This document shows, piece after piece, positions 50,205 to 62,000 of a DNA stretch of 64,000 nt. Made by a program: the position numbers and the translations under genes. Numbering within the stretch: position 1 is the first letter of the stretch; the number at the start of each line of letters is the position of its first letter. Location of the stretch: assembly GCF_000208865.1 (NCBI RefSeq), contig NC_018394.1, forward strand, positions 3,289,797 through 3,353,796, read 5' to 3'. The stretch comes from Neospora caninum Liverpool. Lineage: Eukaryota > Apicomplexa > Conoidasida > Eucoccidiorida > Sarcocystidae. The notes under the pieces were generated by a model that saw nothing but the letters and a program-made list of their open reading frames with translations, ran no database searches and was not told the origin of the DNA.

Positions 50205-53200
50205 CGCTGCGGAAACGCAGGAGTCCTTCCTCTTTGCTTCGGCGGATCAAGCCCGACGAAAGTTTTGCTCGCGCAAGTTAGAAATGACGGAGAAGACGAA
50301 AGCGGAAGGGCATTTTCATGACGTCCTTTACTCTGCAGGTACCGTTCGTCACAACGATCAGCAACCGTCCCCTATGAAGAGAGCGGCCACACGAGTACCC
50401 TGCGGCATTCTTGAGGCTTAATACGGAGACTGTAGCCACTGACTTCCTTGCTTTGAGTTTGTGCACGAGCCTGCAGAAGAAAAAGAAGTGAAATCCTGCG
50501 AAGCGTGGCCCGGAATCCGTTTGGCGGCAGCGACGCCTCAAAGAGACACAACCTCGCGCCGCAAGACACACAGCTTGTCCCCTGGAGGGCCCTCCGCTCG
50601 CCACGTTCTCATCTCATCTGTGAGATGGCAAAACCCCCCCAACTCATTCGGTGATGTGCTGGCAAGGCAACCAGATATTTCCTGGTTTTCCGGGTTCTGC
50701 CGATCGTTGCTGCTTTTTTCTTCTACCACCCTGACTGTGACGTATGACTCATCAAACGTACACAGAAAATAAGAGACCGCCGAATGAGGAGACACACCGG
50801 CCCGCAAGAAAACAAGACAAAAGAGCAGCGTTGCTGGACACGGTAGCGCGCAGAACAGACTGCGCTTGTCAGTTCGTGGAAGCCTCTCTCCCATCGAGCG
50901 GTCTGCGTGTGAAGCAAACCCTAGGCCGATTCTGGGGCTCCTCGGTAGCGTTTTCCCGTGTTTGTGTGCACACGTGATAAATTGAGCGAACTGCAGTGTT
51001 GTAGCCGTTTGGCTAGTGCAGGACGTCGCGGACACAAATGTCTCACTGAAGCGCCACGCGGCTCCGTTGAAACTGTACCGTTGTCCCCGACAAATAGAGT
51101 CTGTATGTACATGAGGCGGAGAAAGGAAGAATCATAAAAGGTGCATTGAAAGTCGCACTCAACTGCCACGGGATAGGGGATCCACTAAATATTCACTTTC
51201 TCGGGACGAAGCACGTAGAGCGGTCTGTGAGTGTCTTAGAGCGTCGGCATTGCCTGTGAGGGATATCGGATCTCCTCTTCGCTTCATTGAACCCACGCAA
51301 CCATCTTATACCTAGCCGTTTCGGAAGCCTGTGGACAGCGCGGCCACCCACAAACCGATGTTGCCCATTGCGGGACACTTGCTATCAGGAGAGTGAGCAA
51401 GGCAGATGTGCCGATTGAGATTACCTGAAATGGTCGTCGATCACAATGAGCCACGCCGACGCTTGAATTGGCACGCCTGCTTTCAAAACGTCGCCGTTTG
51501 GTTTACCACACACGGGGTCTACCGCAGCAATATATCCTGCTTGACGGACGACGAGGTTGTTCCAGCGGAGCATACGGCGTGGGTGCTACCAAGGGCGGCA
51601 TGGGCGAACAGGGGTCAGACCTGTTCTACATCTCACGTTTCACGTTCTTGGTGTCACCCAACCCATCCCTTATGACGAGCAGAGGGCTGCTAAGCAGCTC
51701 TCTGCTCAGATTCCAGGTTTGGTATTCACTGGCGCTGCCATGGAATCGATCGCTACACGAACTGGCGTGTCCGGGATTATATGTGGCATGGCAACTGTGC
51801 AACCACGGGCAGGTGGCATGCGCTGCTGGGGCCTCGGTATCTTGCGTAACAGGCTTGCAAGCATTGAGCACCACCAACTTTGGGGGTGCCATGAACCACG
51901 ATCGAAGCCACAGTTCTGCCAAAGGCAACGGTCAGTGGGACGTCGCTGTCGGATGTTGGCTTGGATTCCAAGTCACAGAACCGGCGAGCTGCCACGCTTG
52001 AAACTGGTGGAAGGAGCAGAGGGTACCGCATATGGCACGGCATGATACTCTGTGGGCAACCCCGCTCCACAGGAATTTCAGCTGGAGCTTGTGTTTACCG
52101 GACCGTGTTGGTAAGTCTAGGCTGTGTGTTCTGTACTCCCATCACAGCGGGAGCATGATACTAGAATTCTGAAGACAAGCGGGATTTGGAGGCATTCCTG
52201 TTGCTTCACATCTGATTAAAAGATTAATAGCGTTGGCTCAGAAGATGCATTATGCTGATACACGGGAGCGCCTCTACCATGCCTGCGAACTAGGACAAAC
52301 GCTTGTTCCAGTACTCGGAACCTTCCTCCTGCCGTCCCGCGCTGTTCGACCGCGAGGCGCGTTCAAGCAAGGGCGTTGCCGGGTCCCAGCCTACCGAGAG
52401 CCACTGCTACGAGTGTTTGCCTCTGCCAAACCTCGGTGTCTTCCCTGATATGGAACATCTCCTGTAGTTTAGCTCGTACACCTTAGTTTGGCCAAACAGG
52501 CATGTCGGTGGAGCATCTAAGAGGAAGTGGTATGTAGCTCCAGCCGAGTGCCCCCCAGCTGGTCTGGAGCGGGGCACAGTGGTTCGTCAAGTCGTCAAGT
52601 GGTTCTCCAGCGCCGATCGATCCAAAGACACAGTCACACAAAACCGTTCAGATTCTTATTGTGTAGCCCATCACAATTCTACACCCTTGTTTGTAACCTG
52701 CGCTTGAGCTCGTCAGAAAGGTCCCTGTCCAACAACCAGGAACACCCGGTCGCCGCCGTCACATAACCAGTCACATGTAAAGGACAGCGTCTGAAAGCTT
52801 TGTTGCAGTAGATGTCGCAGTAAACTGGGGTCCAGTAGCTCATGGCAAAACGAAACGATGATGAGTGAACCATTTTCGCAGACGTGCAGCGAACCATGTT
52901 TGTTATGTAATGGATTGGGGCCCACTCCCGTTGCATATCCCGACTAGTGAAATCAGAATCGGAGTGTTGCGGCTGTAGGTTCATGATTAAGCTTCGGTGG
53001 ATGCAAGAAGAGTAATGAGCTGTGACAAGAGCAGGCTACTACCACAGCCAGGATGAAAAGCATCCTTGTAACCAGGACCTTTGTCAAACAGCCTCGGGAG
53101 AAAAAAGTCCGGAGAATCAGACGTATCGCAGCAGCGTTCGCTATAGGACTGCAACCGCAAGATGGGTCCCAAAGGCTTTCCATGCTGTGTGTGTAAAACG

Positions 53201-53260
53201 CCTTGCCATCTATTTATGCCCAGTGAAGAACGATGCCTGTCTTTTTCCTGTGTCGTGGTA
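50205..53260. other. 3 kb region upstream of the second ROP-like kinase
   Basis: The left part must contain the kinase promoter. Around 51430-52045 (plus) several coding-like fragments occur in different frames (for example GATKGGMGEQGSDLFYISRF, then IPYDEQRAAKQLSAQIPGL, then LSTTNFGGAMNHDRS). They could be exons or a decayed gene, but I could not join them. Nothing else is supported. Confidence 0.3.
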
Positions 53261-54628
53261 TTACGGGTGTGTGCGTTGTCCTCTGTCATATGACCGATTC
53301 TGAAAGTCCCATATCGGCAACGGTAGTGGCCGCGGCCAATATTCATTTAGGGAAGATATCATTCTTCTTTGAAGAAACAAGAATCGGGTGTCACTGGTGG
53401 TGCCCTGTGTCCTTTTTCCTGGGTTCTTAGGCTTTCGGCGTCCAACCACTTTCCTCATGCTGAATCGGGGTAACTTGGACGGGAGAAGTTCGCTCATATA
53501 AGCCAGACATCCAGCTAGTAGTACCACGGACATAATCACGTAGAAGTTATAAGCGGCACTCAAAAAGAAAACTCCTCGTGGCTCTACTTCCTCTTTTCGT
53601 TCTGCCCCTCGAGCATTCGGGTTGGACGTCACTATCGAGAAGATGATAACTTCATAGTGATGGGCCACAAACCAAGGAAAAATCGAATGCCCCTGTCCTT
53701 TGCGTACTGACGGTGTCGCATTTGTTCCATCAGATTTCGTTATCTGGCGATAACTGGAAGCACCGTGAGCATTCAAATTTGTCTGACGCGGTATGTCTCT
53801 TGTAGCCCCTCCCACACCGTTCGCAGTTCTGGGATCCCGCGTTCGCCGCTGAGTTCCATAAGGCACCTTGTGTGCTGTGAGGAGAGTAACTGCCTTTGCC
53901 TCCATTTGTGTGCGTATGCACTCGTGGATGTGCATTTCATGAGGAGGCACGTCCGATACTGGAGTCATTCTTTACAGCAAAGAAGGCGCCATAGCACGAG
54001 TGTTTCGACCAGCCTGTTTTGCCCAACAACTGCAGCAGCGCCTTTCCCAACTTGTATTTGCATTGGTCCCATGTGATGAGAAATTGCAATATGCCAGCTG
54101 GACAATGCAGATGGAGCTATCGGTCCCCTTTCGCCCACTTCGTGTGTCGCCAGTGGCTGCTGTGGGTATAACCATAGGTAGGACTAGCAAATCTGCAAGA
54201 GCGTAAATATATATATATATATAAGCTGCCGATCGAGTACGGTACTCTATGTCAAAGCTATCGCTTGTTGCTGCCAGCTCCACTCTTATCCCGAGTGGCG
54301 TCCAACATGAGACAACAATCGCATACCGCAGTGCTGACGCGGTGGTTTTAATTTGCCGGCACGTGACGCCTCGTGCTAACCGATGCCTGGACGTCTTTGA
54401 CAGCATCAAAGAATGCCCCAGAGAGGATAAATCGGGCGCCATTACTCTGTAACAGAGATGAGCTACCAACATGGCCTCGATTCCGACGTCTTTCGACAAC
54501 CGAGGGAGCCGGAAAACCGAAAGGCAGCGAGTCGACAACTGACTTATCTTTCCTACTGGTGTCCCTCTGGAACAAGGGACAAGTAAGACACAGCAACAGC
54601 GTGTAACCCACGCCATCACTGTGAGCAA
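53261..54628 (-). pseudogene. possible secreted membrane protein gene, one frame interrupted by a single TAA
   Basis: One minus-strand frame is open for 455 codons except for a single TAA at 53972-53974. Before the stop it begins with a signal-peptide-like leader (MLTVMAWVTRCCCVLLVPC) and includes an IYIYIY tract encoded by an AT microsatellite. After the stop the frame continues with a clear membrane segment (FYVIMSVVLLAGCLAYMSEL) followed by a Lys/Arg-rich tail. Leader plus one late membrane span is the layout of many dense-granule-type secreted proteins; this resemblance is layout only. Options are a pseudogene, a strain-specific stop, a small intron (GTAAAG spans the stop, but I found no in-phase acceptor), or chance. 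The second half alone (53261-53968) could be an intact 235-residue gene. Confidence 0.4.
54207..54223. repeat. AT microsatellite
   Basis: Alternating AT run of 17 bases inside the interrupted minus-strand frame, where it would encode alternating Ile and Tyr. Confidence 0.95.
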
Positions 54629-56030
54629 ACTGGTAATCGCTCACCTGATCGGGCGCCTGTGGCTCTGAGTCACTGATCCTCCCGGACACACGTTACTGCA
54701 GGCAGCAATGCGGTTCGTCAGACAAAACTCACTATGAAACATTCACCCAAAAGTCCAGCAGTACAGACTGGCCTTTTCCTCGAATGCGTCTCTGTGTTCT
54801 CTCCAGATTCCAGGTGGAGTCGAAATGGAGGAGGCCATGACATTGTCTTTTGATCTGACGTGATCACCACCTTCCAGCGAGCACGGCTTTGCATGCACTC
54901 GTTCGCTTTTTCCTTCAGGCGCATGCATTCCTGAGGTCGCGTTGCCTTTTCCCTAACTCGACAGAATCGGGACTCCCTCGAGAACTTTCCGAAATACGGC
55001 CCTTCTGTCCCTTTTTCCTTTCCCCCCCGTGGAGCAGAAGTACCCTCCTTGTTTCCTTGGCACACCGTCTCGCTGATGTTACCCCCCTGATCGTTCCTCC
55101 CGCGAAAGCATTGCCTGGCAACGACCGTTTCACGGAAAACCCATTCCGGTCCTGCGTTTCTTCTTCTGTCGAGTCTAGGCTGAGGACTTTTATTCTGTAG
55201 TTCGGCACCCGTCTTTCTGGAAGGAGTTGCCCCTCTCGTGGGTTTCTGTTCCCTCCTGCCGCTGCGTGTTGGGGGAGCAGCGACAGCCGACGCGTCGACC
55301 AAGCAGTCGCTGGACGCGCAGGCTGGGGGGTCCAGGCCCAGACGTCCCGCAACACTTCCGCTGCATGTTCCTGTCTTAAAAGTTCTTAGGGAAGGCTGTT
55401 GAGTCCATAGGAGTCTAGCGGAAGGGAAACGATCGCCTCTCTGGCTCCGGTTCTGTGTGCATTCCCTACGCGGGGGCGCAGTGCATTTTGCGTTCCGCCG
55501 ACAGAAGCACGGCCATACTGCAGTCGACTCTTTTCTCTTTTTCTCTTTTTGAAGCTACCGTGCCCTGCAGAAACATTATCTTTTGCTGGTAGGACAGTTC
55601 TTCGAAAGTAAACCGTTTCGCGCGCCCAAGCGGGGGGGCTGTGGGCTGTGCGAGCGGCATTCACCTCCTGGGGGCTCTTCCTCATTAACTCCGTCATTTT
55701 CTTTGCTCACGTGCTTGTTTCCAGAAGTGACTCGTATCCCGTTCCGATTCCCTTCTGCAAGGTTTACTGCTTCTTTTCCGACATTTCCTCCCAACTGGCG
55801 AACCAGTCCGTTATCGCGGCTGATGGTAATTGCGGTGGCCTTGTCTCTGGGTTTCCCCCGTCCCCCTTTACCGCGCTGATCCGCTGCGGTGTAGCGGTGC
55901 GGGCGTCACTCTGTGGTGATCCGTTTTCCAGGTGGAAACCGTTTGTTCTCGAAGTAGCCGCTGCCAGGCGGGATCTCTTGATCCTTTTTTTCGGTGCGTT
56001 TGTCCGGCGCCTTGTCTGCGAGCAAAAACA
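54629..56030. promoter_or_regulatory. upstream region of RPB2
   Basis: The 1.4 kb before the RPB2 start codon contains two GCATGC cores (54891-54896 and 54921-54926), the motif recognised by a class of apicomplexan AP2 transcription factors. The presence of the motifs is seen; their use is inferred. A charged minus-strand frame (54718-55302) overlaps frames of similar length on both strands and is not called. The last few hundred bases before 56031 are probably 5' UTR. Confidence 0.4.
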
Positions 56031-59000
56031 ATGGAAGATCCCTGGGAAGGAGGAAGGAGCGGCGGCCATGGAGACCCGCCCTACGGCGCAGCAGGTCAAG
56101 GTGCACTGCGGATGGCAGAAGGGAGGGCAAACGCCTCGCACGATCTGGGTTTGGGAAATGCTGGTTCGAGTGCGTCTTTCTCAGGTGGGGAGGCAGAGGG
56201 AGGATACTCCCAAAGTCGACAGACGGATGTTTTCTTCCCAGATGACGAAGAGAGCGGAGAGCGTGGAGATGAGGGTGACCAGAGCCCTGTAGACCAAGAT
56301 GCCTGCTGGGCTGTTGTCAGCTCCTTTTTCCATTCTCACGGTCTTGTTAATCAGCAGTTGGAGAGTTTTAACGATTTCGTGTCTTACAAAATCCAAGAAA
56401 TCATCGACGAGCACCCTCCGATCGAAATCAAGTACGTGTACACCTGTTTGTCGCGCGCAAGTGGCAAACGAAAGCTTTCTCACAGTTCTGTGGAGATTCA
56501 CTGTAGCGACAGGTGCACAGACAGCCGGGAAGTCGCAGGCTTCGGGCAGCTGTCCTCACGCCCGACGCCGAATCCGTGGCGGGAGGTCGGTCTCGTAACA
56601 TCCGTGCTGTACCGATACGCTTCGGTGGGCGGCAGCCTACGGCCCTGTTGCGTCTGTGCGTTCTACACCAAACTGCAGCGGCAGTTTCGTCGTTTCTTCA
56701 CTGCGGGAACCTCGGTTTGTGTTTGAGTGCGGCGCGCCGCTCCTCTCCTCCTTCAAACAACCGTCTGGTCTTCTCGGATGCGGGGCATCGATAGGAAGAG
56801 CGCCTGTCATGACCGTGCGTGGTTTCCATGTTTCCGCGGCCGTTCCTTCCACGCGGCGAATGCTGTCTGCGTCGGTGTCCGTACAGCCGGCCAGATGTCA
56901 CGCGGCGTTCCAGAGTGGTGCCCAACCCCTCGCCAGCTCGTGTTTTCCACTTTCCTTCGCGATCTGTGTTTTCGCTCTCTGAGCAGACCGACTCCCCAGT
57001 ACCGACCCGAAGAGGAAGTGGAGAGCAACGTCATCTACCGCCTGAAGATGGACCAGCTTTCTCTGAATCGGCCAAGCGTCGAAGAGAAGGAAGGTATTTC
57101 GAAGCACCTGTGGCCGTACGAGGCACGCACTCGAAACCTAACGTACTCCAGTCCTCTCTACGTTGACGTGGAGCAAACGACGTACACAGTCGACCCGGAA
57201 ACTGGGGTTGAGGTAAGCCGTGTATCCTGGAATCGCCGTCGGCAGCCTCCAAGGCAGAGTGGCCTTTGAGACTCGACTTCGCAGCGCATTCGCGGTCGAT
57301 CGCGTGGAGTCGCGGGGACAGGGGAAGTTGTGGAGAGACCGAGTTACAGAGCGCACGGTGGATATGCGCTGTCGGCAATTCTGTGATTCACCCTTGTGTC
57401 TTCGCGATCGGCAGTGTGGCGTCTGAGGAGTCCAGCTTCTCGAGCACCTTTGAGGGCAACGCAGTGTCTTTCCAGGGGAACAACGGGGGACACAGCGTTC
57501 AATATGCCGCAGATATCGGGTGTCTTCCTCTCCATTTGTCAGGGCAGGGTAGCTGTGTGGTGTTTTGTGGGACCTCACTTTGTCGCTTGGCGCCAGTTAT
57601 CCCTTCCCTTTCGCGTCCTTCGTTCGCGGCTCCACATCCGCCCTGCTCGTCTCAGACGAAGAGCGGGTTGGCGTGAGTACAGATTCGATTCTACACGGCA
57701 GGCGAACCGCGCACCGCGAGAGGTTTGCCCCTCGATCTCACAACGCTCGTCGCTGGAGTGTCCGTAACTAACCGGGAGTCTTCTGGTCCCGTGCCTGGTC
57801 TCTCCTTCTTTCCCTGTGCGGGGCTTTCCGAGTGTCTGAGTGTCCGGACACCTTCCGACTCGATCGGCTTGGCCTTCGTTCGCTATTTGACCTGCACTTG
57901 TCTCTGCAGCGTCTGGTGGACCAAGTGACGTACAGTCGCGTGCTCTTGGGGCGAATCCCCATGATGCTCAAATCGGCGTACTGCTGGACAAAGGATCTGC
58001 CGGAGCACGACTTGGCGGATGTGGGCGAGTGCGCGTACGACCAGGGCGGCTACTTCATCATCAATGGAGGCGAAAAGGTAACCGCGGGTGCGCGTCGGGG
58101 TCTTGCCTGCCCATTTTCACGCACAGGACTTGTGTCTTTGTTCTCCTTCGCATACCCAGTTTCACGCACATGACCTGTGTCTTTGTTCTCCTTCGCATAC
58201 CCAGTTTCACGCACAAGCCGATATGTTTGGGTGGCCATAGAAGGCAGAGACAAGGCGTTCGGCGGTGAGGGAAACGACGATATTGGAGCCGACTCTCCCC
58301 CTTTTGCGACTCCTGCATGCAGCCGACCTGTTCGGGAGGCGGGCGTGTCGCGCGCGTGTGCGTGGAGTTTTGAGTTTTCTGCTGTGTCTGTCGTTTTCCG
58401 TTAGGTTCTTGTGGCGCAAGAACGCATGGCGTCGAACTTTGTCTACGTCTTCCAGAAGAAGCAGCCGTCGAAATTCGGCTGGGTCGCCGAAGTCCGGAGT
58501 CAGAAAGAGGGCATGCAGGCGACGAGTGGTTTCGCAGTAAAGAAGCGCAGTCGGACGGGCGAAGGTCGGGGCGCGAAGGGCGGCCGCCCAGGAGGGCAAA
58601 TCGTCGCTGCGCTCCCGTACATTCGAACCGAAATTCCGATTGTCATTCTCTTCCGAGCCCTCGGGTGAGACCAAAGGGCTGGACACAGCGACGGCTCCGA
58701 AACGGGAACGAGAAGCGAACCGGGTCTTCTTGACAGGATCCCCTGGGGACACGTGTCCGTCTAAAGCAACGCGGATCACCACGTAAAAACGTCGATATCT
58801 GCACAAACGCGTTTCCGGTGGATCTGCGGATCGTCAGTCTCCTGTACACAGTCTATCTCCGTAGACGTAGCCAGTCGCTAGGCATCTTTACGTAGCGGTG
58901 ACGCTGCGATGCTGTTCCGAGAGGCGCCTTCGTTGGCCGCGGACGGGTAACGCGTGCAGGCGACAAACGCGTCCCAGAAGTTGAAACATGGACACTGGAG

Positions 59001-62000
59001 GGAGGAGGAATGGACGAGATGGGCGTGGCAGCGATCATATGCACGTCTTGTGCCCACGACCGTGTACACACAGGTGCATGTTTACATATACATATATACT
59101 TTTCTACACGTATGTATATATATATGTATACCTTTAGGTATTTATTTGTGTATTTGTATGTCGTTCGGAGTGCGCACGTGTTGCGAGAGGTCGGTTTTCA
59201 TTGCCCTGAGCAGAGGAGGGCACGCGCGGCCGAGCTGCGCCTTCGTTCTTGCCTTCTAAGGCCCGTGAAAAGAATGGCAACTCGTGTGGGGCGCTCTCAT
59301 ACGAGTCAGCTGGGAATGCGGCACGTGCTCGTCTCCGCTCTCGGGTGTGTACCTCTGCTCTGGCGGCGAAGTTCGTTCTGCCGTCGATCTCGTGTGCTTC
59401 AGGCTTCGCCTCTCTCGCAGCGGTTTCTGTTTCGGTCCCTGCGTTCCCTTCCCAGATGCATTTCGGATCGCGACATTCTTCTGCGCGTGGCGTACGACTT
59501 GAAAGATCCGCAGTTGATCTCTCTGATGAAGCCTTCGTTGGAGGAAGGCTTCGACTACGGCTCACAAGACGTCTGCCTCGACTTCATCGGCAAACGTGGG
59601 CCGACCGTGGGGGCGCAAAGGGAGAAGCGCATTCAGTACGCGCGGGAGCTGCTGCGGAAAGAAGTCCTCCCGCACGTCGGAACGGAGGCGGGCTGCGAGA
59701 ACAAGAAGGCCTTCTTCATCGGCTACATGGTGCATCGCCTTCTGCTGGCAGATCTCGGTCGAATCAACCAAGACGATCGTGACCACTTCGGGAAGAAGCG
59801 ACTCGACATGGCTGGGCCTCTCATTGCGGCCAGCTTCGGCACTCTGTATCGAAAAATGATCAAGGACGTCCGGCGCATTCTTCAGAGACAGGTGAGGAGC
59901 GAAGGGGGCGGGGCGAAACCCGGGGCACAGTTTTTCCCCGCGAGACAGATATAGGCGGACCGAGCACGAGCAAGCGAGTGGAGAGAGGCCGAGCGGAACG
60001 GAGGAGACAGGGACAGCTGACAACTCGAGACCGCGCCTAGAGAATGCTCTTGGGGCGTCATTGGAGGAGGCGAGAACCCGCCGGGAACGTTCCTTCTCTT
60101 CTTTTGCCTTCTCTTCGTTTGCCTCTCGCCTCGTTTTTCACCTGCTCGGCCCTCCGTGTCGCTGCTTCCTGCGCTCTTCTCGGCTTTTCTCTCTGGTGCC
60201 GCCCTTGCAGGTCGACCACGGCAAGTCGTTCGACGTCGCCGGCGCGATTCGCAGCGCGTCCCAGATCACGCAAGGCCTTCAGTACCAGATCGCGACTGGA
60301 AACTGGGGGAAAGACAAGGAGGGGAAGATCGTGCGAACCGGCGTGGCCCAGGTGTTGAATCGTCTTACCTTTGCCTCTGCGCTTTCGCACCTGAGGAGAC
60401 TCAATACGCCGCTCGGCCGGGAAGGGAAAATGGCGAAACCTAGGCAGCTCCACAACACGCACTGGGGCATGATTTGCCCCGCGGAGACACCCGAAGGCCA
60501 GGCTGTCGGCCTCGTCAAAAACCTCGCTCTCATGTCAGACATCAGTGTCGGCAGTGCTACCAACACAGTCCATGAATTTCTTGTGGTGAGCGCTGAGCGG
60601 CGAAAACACGCGAGGTGAAGGGAAAAAACACCGAGAGCCAAGGGTTTTGTGCAGAGTGGAAGAGGGCGTGTCCGTCTCGCTCGCGTGACTGATCAAGGGA
60701 GGCTTGTCTGTGCGACCTGGCGGGGATTCACGTCGGGAAACGATAAATCGATGTGCGCATTCGAGACGAACAGTGACTAAAAAGCTAGGGTCGCCAGCAG
60801 GACCGACGCCTCTCCCGGTCTTCTGGGGGGTCAGCTACCTCGTGGGCTGTTGGGTTTCCACGTCGCGACAGCATCGAAAGAAAGACGGCGTGTCGATGTC
60901 GACCGCGCAGCGGAGGCTTTGTGTCCAGTCGCCGAGATCTGTCTCTCTCGCCTCCACGGTTTCTGGCTGCGTTTTCTCTCTCTAGGAGTGGGGCCTCGAC
61001 CCTTTGGAAGAAATGACCCCAGACGTGATCAAGGAGCGCGTCAAAGTTTTCGTCAATGGAAGCTGGGTCGGTTGCTTCGACGAGGCCGACGTCCTGTGCC
61101 AAACGCTCCGCCAACTCCGACGCCGTTGCGATATATCGAGCGAGACGTCCATTGTTCGGGATCTCGTCAACAGGGTGAGAGGAAACTTTTCTTCCAGCGT
61201 CGAGGGCCTCGCTGTGTCTCTCTCCCCCCCTTTCGCGCTCTGCGTGCTCACCCGGTTTTCGCGGTCTTTCTGGGTCTTCTCGGCCGCTTCCTTCGATAAG
61301 ACTCGACACAGACAGACGCGAGGCGGCGAAGCGGCAGGAGCTCTTCATTACCCCTTCTCTCGTCCTGGCTGTCGTCGCATTCCGTGCTGTGTTGTTGTGG
61401 GGCGTGGCTTCTCTCGCGGGCCGCCGCGCCTTCGTGGGTCCTGCGATGGCGCGAGAGCCGACTGGCGAGACGGGCAACTGGGAAGGCGCTGTGGTGCTGG
61501 CTGCGTTGCTCCCAGGAAGTGAAGATCTTCACAGATGCAGGACGGGCAATGCGACCGCTCTTCGTCGTCGATGAGGTAAGCTTCGATCTCCTTTCGCCCC
61601 GTGCTGTGTGTCGTGGTCATTCGAAAGGCCGTAGACGTCCTTCCGGCGTCTCGCGATTTGCGCGTCCGGCGCTCGTCCCTGAGAGGAGGTGCCTGGCACG
61701 CGCGCGTGCTTCCGCGAGCAATGCCCGCACCAAAGCATGCACTTCCATGCATTTCTGCATATGTGATGGCTGTCGGCGGCGCGTCTTGGAGCGCCCCGGA
61801 ACTGTGTCTTGGTCGAACTGTTTCAGCTGCCCGAAGAGGTCTGGAAGCCTCGAGCTCAGGGTTGGATCTTTCGGCTGGTAACCGAAGAGTTGTTGGTTCA
61901 AATCCAATCTGAGCCTTCTTTGAAGAATACGACATTTACTCTGTACGGGAGGGGAGACTTGCACTTCCTCAGTTTTCCGTGAGACCCTGAAAATCGAATG

